Positions 59,978-64,000 of a DNA stretch of 64,000 nucleotides are shown one piece after another. Position 1 is the first letter of the stretch, and every line of letters starts with the position of its first letter. A program made the position numbers and the translations under genes. The notes beneath the pieces were generated by a model. The model made no database searches and was not told where the DNA came from. It was given only the letters and a program-made list of their open reading frames with translations. The stretch spans positions 26,536,001-26,600,000 of the forward strand of contig CM060733.1 in NCBI GenBank assembly GCA_030704615.1, given 5' to 3'. Origin of the DNA: Takakia lepidozioides (taxonomy: Eukaryota; Streptophyta; Takakiopsida; Takakiales; Takakiaceae).

Positions 59978-61918
59978 CTAGAAACCAGTATTGTCAGGGT
60001 CCCCTGCAGCTGCTGGAAGGGGTTCTCGCAAACCTGATTGCTGCCCAGGGCCTGGCTGTTGCCACAGTTGTTCACTGCCCATGCTGGTCTCCTCACTCTC
60101 CCAGTCCCGCCTTCTCTTCTTTGCTTGGCCATGCCTTGATCTCCTTGGGGCCTCATCCTCACTTTCACTCTCATCCTCATCACCCGTATAGTTGGTGGTA
60201 CCCACAGAACCAGGCATCTGCTGCCTTTTGCCTCCACCTGCAGAAAATTGTGCACCTGTATCTACTTGTGCACCTTCCTCATTAATAGCTGTTGGGGGTG
60301 TCGGCAGACCCTTGCCAGTGGCTACTGCTGCTTTGTGGGGACCACTACCACGCTCCACTCTTCTCCTTTTTTGCTGCTCCCCTTGGCCCCCTCGGCCTCC
60401 CCTTCCAGCTCCAAACGGTGCCCGAAAGGACATACCTGGTGGTCGGGCCAGTCCCCGCCCCACAGGGCCAGGGCCTGCTGGCCCTGGCATGAAGTGAGGA
60501 GGCCTGCCAGCTGTGGTCATCATTGGCCCTCCTCCCCCCATTATGGGTTGGGGAGGTCCCATCATTCCAGGTCCATTCAGACCCATCATCATTCCATTGG
60601 GTGGTGGTGGTCTTCCAGCAAACCCCATCCCCAGCCCGGGGCCGGGGCCATCCATGGGCCCAAAATTCATATTCCCCCCAGGCCCCATATTTGGAAACTC
60701 GGGGCCCATAAATCCAGGGCCAGGTCCTCCAGGATGCCCAAAAGGAGGGAATCCCCTGCCAGGCCCTGGAGCAGGTCCACCAAACACATCCCCAGAGCCC
60801 ATACCAAACCCATCCCCAGGGCCCATTCCAAACCTGTCAAAGCTCATGCCAAATCCCTCTCCACCACCCATTTCATGAGGGAAGGGCATCACCCTACCCC
60901 CAGAACCAATCCCCCCCATCATTCCTCTCCCCCCCCTTCCCATGGTTTCAAAAGCAGGTCCATTTGGTCCATGAGGGGGCCACATTCGCCCTCCTCTACC
61001 CATGCCCAGCTGTCGGCCACGACCTGCTGGAATTAGAGCTGTAGAGGTTGTATGGCTGGCACCATCATCATCGTCACTGTCCTCATCGTCAGGCTCCTCA
61101 TCCTCATTGTCCTCAAATGGAATGATTTCTGCCTCATGCTCAGCCTCCTGCCCACCAAGTGCTGTCTCTTCTTCCCGCTTCGCTTCTGCCTCCTTTGCAA
61201 GAGCCTGCTAAGCCACAATACCAGTGTCTTATTGCCAATACCATAACACTCTCTATTTTACATACACTCTGCGCCTACAGGAGACGTATATTGCCAGGCT
61301 GGCTAGCGAAGCGGCTTTCTGTAACTCGTTCAAGAAATTCAGCACCAATTTAAAAGCCAGGTACATGGCACAGGAGACTTGAACTAGATGCCTTAACAGG
61401 TAGACAAATTACCAACATAGAGCACATAAAGCAATTCTCTGTATGATCCCCCAGTTATATGCAAAAGCAGTGTGGTCCTGATGAAAGTTGGGAAGTGCAC
61501 TCTGTTCAACACTACAAGACTCACAAATGACAATACACAGGTGAAAAAATGAATCCAATCATAAGCAGCCCATAGACAGCTTACCTGGAGTTCACTGTCG
61601 GGCTCACTATACAATAACAACGCCAGTTGCTCCCCAACAAGTGGTTCCAACTCCTGGCAATCCCTACTTATCTGCATCCCCACTTCAAGCCATTAGAACA
61701 ATGCAGGGTGCTGCATAATCTAGCTCACAGTAGGACCCTTGAAGGATAAAATTCATAACTGGCCTGCCCAATCTAAACTAGTACTGCACCCACATGTCAT
61801 GCAGTCAAGTGCGCAAAGAAGATCATCAAAAATGCAGAACGAGCCGCACCTTCACAGGAAGATTTTCATTGTAGGGGTTTCGCAAGTGCCGAGTCTTAAT
61901 GAACGATAACTCACACAA
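59978..61918 (-). CDS. CPSF30: CPSF30 long form (YTH domain), C-terminal part
   Basis: Three exons join in phase 0: 61918-61850, 61671-61585, 61204-59978. The first two encode the end of a YTH domain (KTRHLRNPYNENLPVK and ISRDCQELEPLVGEQLALLL), which in the long form of plant CPSF30 (Arabidopsis AT1G30460) reads m6A and steers poly(A) site choice in the nucleus. The last exon starts ALAKEAEAKREEE, has an acidic run (PFEDNEDEEPDDEDSDDD), a long Gly/Met/Pro-rich region with many MGP and GRGG repeats, and a basic tail (EAPRRSRHGQAKKRRR), the same order as in Arabidopsis. The zinc fingers and the N-terminal YTH part must lie beyond 64,000, past the LINE-filled intron. The TAG stop is at 59,978. 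No lesion is seen. Confidence 0.93.
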
Positions 61919-62114
61919 CTGAGACAAAACACCACCAAGCCCCCTTAGAACGTGCCACCAATCTAAAGGACTTACTCATGCATCAAGTTGGAACCCCTCC
62001 TGCAGTGGCACTCAGAAATTTCTATTCAAGGCCAAAATAATCCAACAAAGGCACCATGCTCCAAGTCCTCATACTCCTCATACTTAATTGATTGGGAAGC
62101 AGTACCAACAACCA

Positions 62115-62165
62115 TCCAGTTTCTCATCTGGTGCTTGACTATAGTGACTGTAGGGACAAGAGAGA
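62115..62165. repeat. 51-bp direct repeat, left copy
   Basis: Begins TCCAGTTTCTCATCTGGTGC and ends GGGACAAGAGAGA. The same 51 bases occur at 62,737-62,787. They bracket the first LINE copy and look like a long target duplication. Confidence 0.85.
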
Positions 62166-62736
62166 TTGTACTCATAAGACGTTGTTTGCCGTAGCCTTGT
62201 GGCCATTGACCCCGCGCCCAGTTTGAGCGGGAACAAAAGGGACAGAACCTACCTCTGTCAGGGGCTGACGTTGGTAGTAAGACTTACCTTCATATATAGA
62301 ATCAATCCAGGTTTTCCAGATATCCTCTAGAAATCCCTTCACACAAGCATCAATCTGCTGTGTGTGATTTGCCCAAAAACTAGGCCTCAGGAGGGCCTGG
62401 GCTTTTGGCTCAGCCTCGAGACTTTCAAAGTTGGTAAACAGGGGTACAGGCACAATTCCCTTGATAGATTTGAAGAGAGCGTCTCTTTGGTGAGAGAACC
62501 CCGGACAGTGTATCAGAAAATGAATACTGTCTTCAGATTGCCCACACAACGGGCAATTGCACTCTCCCTTTCCTCTCTGCTTCTGTTTGCTGTTCAAAGG
62601 TAGGCTTCCTGCCCTGAGTTTAAATTTCAGTCTAGTGCCGAGATTGGGTAGACCCTTGAGGTCATCCAAGATGTCCTCCCCCATGTCACAGACTGGAAAC
62701 AAGTTCAGGGAAGTTTTCAGTTTTCAGTTTTCAGTT
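62166..62736 (-). mobile_element. 5'-truncated LINE, copy 1, in a CPSF30 intron
   Basis: A minus-strand LINE with its 3' end at 62,166 (TGTACTCATAAGACG). It carries the ORF2 C-terminus with CPLCGQSEDSIHFLIHCPGF and [18 protein letters not shown], nearly identical to the copy at 33.7-34.2 kb. It stops at about 62,710 within MFPVCDMGEDILDDLK and joins a TTTTCAG triplication (62,713-62,736) that is not LINE sequence. It is bracketed by the 51-bp direct repeats. Confidence 0.85.
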
Positions 62737-62787
62737 TCCAGTTTCTCATCTGGTGCTTGACTATAGTGACTGTAGGGACAAGAGAGA
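62737..62787. repeat. 51-bp direct repeat, right copy
   Basis: Exact repeat of 62,115-62,165. It also abuts the 3' end of the second LINE copy. Confidence 0.85.
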
Positions 62788-64000
62788 ATGTACTCATAAG
62801 ACGTTGTTTGCCGTAGCCCTGTGGCCATTGACCCCGCAACCAGTTTGAGCGGAACACAAAGGGACATAACCTAGGGACAGAACCTACCTTGTCAGGGGCT
62901 GACGCCGGTAGTAAGACTTACGTTGGAATAAACAACTGATCTGGGTTTGCCAGATATCCTCTAGAAATCCCCTCACACAAGCATCAATCTGCTGTGTGTG
63001 GTTTGCCCAATAACTAGGCCCTGAAAGGGCCTGGGCTTTTGGCTCAGCCTCGAGACTTTCAAAGTTGGTAAACAGAGGTACAGGCACAATTCCCTTGATA
63101 GATTTGAGGAGAGCGTCTCTCTGGTGAGAGAACCCCAAAATGAATCAGAAAATGAGTATTGTCTTCAGGTTGCCCACACAATGGGCAATTGCACTCTCCG
63201 TTTCCTCTCTGCTTCTGTTTGCTGTTCAAAGGTAGGCTTCCCGCCCTTAGTTTAAATGTCAGTCTAGTGCCGAGAGTGGGTAGACTCCATGATATCCTCC
63301 CCCATGTCACAGACTGGAAACAAGTTCAGGGAAGTTTTCTGCCTAACTTCCTTTCCATCAGACAATTTCCTGGCAACAGACATGGCTCTGGACACTACAG
63401 CCTCTAAATCAGATTGATTTAGCAGGGTCAAGACTTTCAGATCCTTGAGAATCTCTTCTACTCTCTTCCGCCAGGACTTAGCCTGTTTGATAGGGCGATC
63501 CTGTTCCAAGATATAGAGTCGATTAACTTAGGATATCTGATGTTGGACATATGTTGCAGCTGAGCCCACCATCTGACCTTGAATTCATCTCGTCATGAGC
63601 TTAAAGAAGGGATGCCAAACTCAACCCGAACAGCCACATTGGCTGTTTTGGAGCATGCTGACATGCACTCAAGCAGCCCCACTTGAATGGATTCTAGAGA
63701 CTTAGCCTGGTTGGAGTTATCAAACCATAGGGCAGATGCCTACTTCAAGGCAGGTCTAATAATGTGACAAAGCATGGTTTTCTTGATGTCAGAGTTGATC
63801 CCTCTGCAGTGGAAAAATTTAGTGGGACCCAGCGCTTTGCGCTTGCCAGTTTGAACAACTTTCTGAATATGTGCATCCCAAACACAGTTGGAGGAAAACT
63901 CAACACTGAGGTATGTGTAGGAAGGGAGGACCGGAATCTCTTGGCTTCCCCACTACCACTTGAGCTCACCCCCTCCCTCTCCTCGGTCGTTGAATGCCAC
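62788..64000 (-). mobile_element. LINE, copy 2, same orientation, running off the window
   Basis: A second copy of the same LINE whose 3' end starts directly after the right 51-bp repeat. It contains the zinc-binding segment (CPLCGQPEDNTHFL, with a small deletion at the last Cys/His), the KSWRKRVEEILKDL region at about 63.45 kb and the RT thumb to 63.97 kb. Frameshifts and a deletion near 63,140 and 63,290 make it inactive. It belongs to the intron upstream of the CPSF30 exons found here and continues past the edge. Confidence 0.85.

Noticed and set aside
59991-61036. Several long plus-strand open frames opposite the CPSF30 last exon
   Set aside because: They are the complement of a Gly/Pro-rich coding exon with strong homology on the minus strand.
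1-64000. CRISPR arrays, bacterial operons, ribosome binding sites
   Set aside because: The sequence is plant nuclear DNA with spliced genes; no spaced short direct repeats of CRISPR type were seen.

Overview
The window is nuclear DNA of a land plant. It holds plant-type, multi-exon genes with GT-AG introns (COP1, a plastid-type S9 peptidase, a DUF1442 protein, the YTH-bearing long form of CPSF30), a eukaryotic tRNA-Gln, and plant families of LTR retrotransposon, CACTA, hAT-like, LINE and SINE elements. I cannot name the lineage from sequence alone; the COP1 divergence and transposon mix would fit a non-seed plant, which is weak inference.

Layout. 1-6.5 kb: COP1 on the minus strand, 12 exons found, with the 3' end off the left edge. 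6.5-14.5 kb: intergenic DNA with a PIF/Harbinger-like MITE, C-rich tandem repeats, a dispersed repeat, a dead hAT-like transposase and a tRNA-derived SINE. 14.56-24.44 kb: a complete 19-exon S9 (prolyl oligopeptidase/acylaminoacyl-peptidase-like) gene on the minus strand with a probable chloroplast transit peptide. 24.4-27.5 kb: repeats and a LINE endonuclease fragment. 27.6-46.5 kb: a decayed Ty3/gypsy retrotransposon split inside its protease by a 13,738-bp CACTA transposon (28,763-42,500; perfect 19-bp TIRs; 3-bp AGA target duplication). 47-51 kb: a second SINE copy and mostly unexplained DNA. 51.5-56.1 kb: a three-exon DUF1442 gene, then an ACT-domain gene, both plus strand. 58.7 kb: tRNA-Gln(UUG). 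60-62 kb: the 3' end of the CPSF30-L gene on the minus strand, followed upstream by two LINE copies that run to the right edge.

The most unusual content is in the nested transposons. The CACTA element carries two divergent units. The rightward unit is a damaged Tnp2-type transposase. The leftward unit is an ORF1 protein into which an FCP1-like (HAD/NIF) phosphatase domain is fused in frame. The gypsy pol carries a dUTPase-like domain between protease and reverse transcriptase. LINE pieces and a fragment of a host PPR gene are interleaved inside the CACTA.

The host genes do not form a pathway. COP1 is a ubiquitin ligase of light signalling, CPSF30-L is an m6A-reading polyadenylation factor, and the S9 protein is probably a plastid peptidase. 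Exon boundaries were derived by hand from reading frame, phase and splice consensus, without transcript data.
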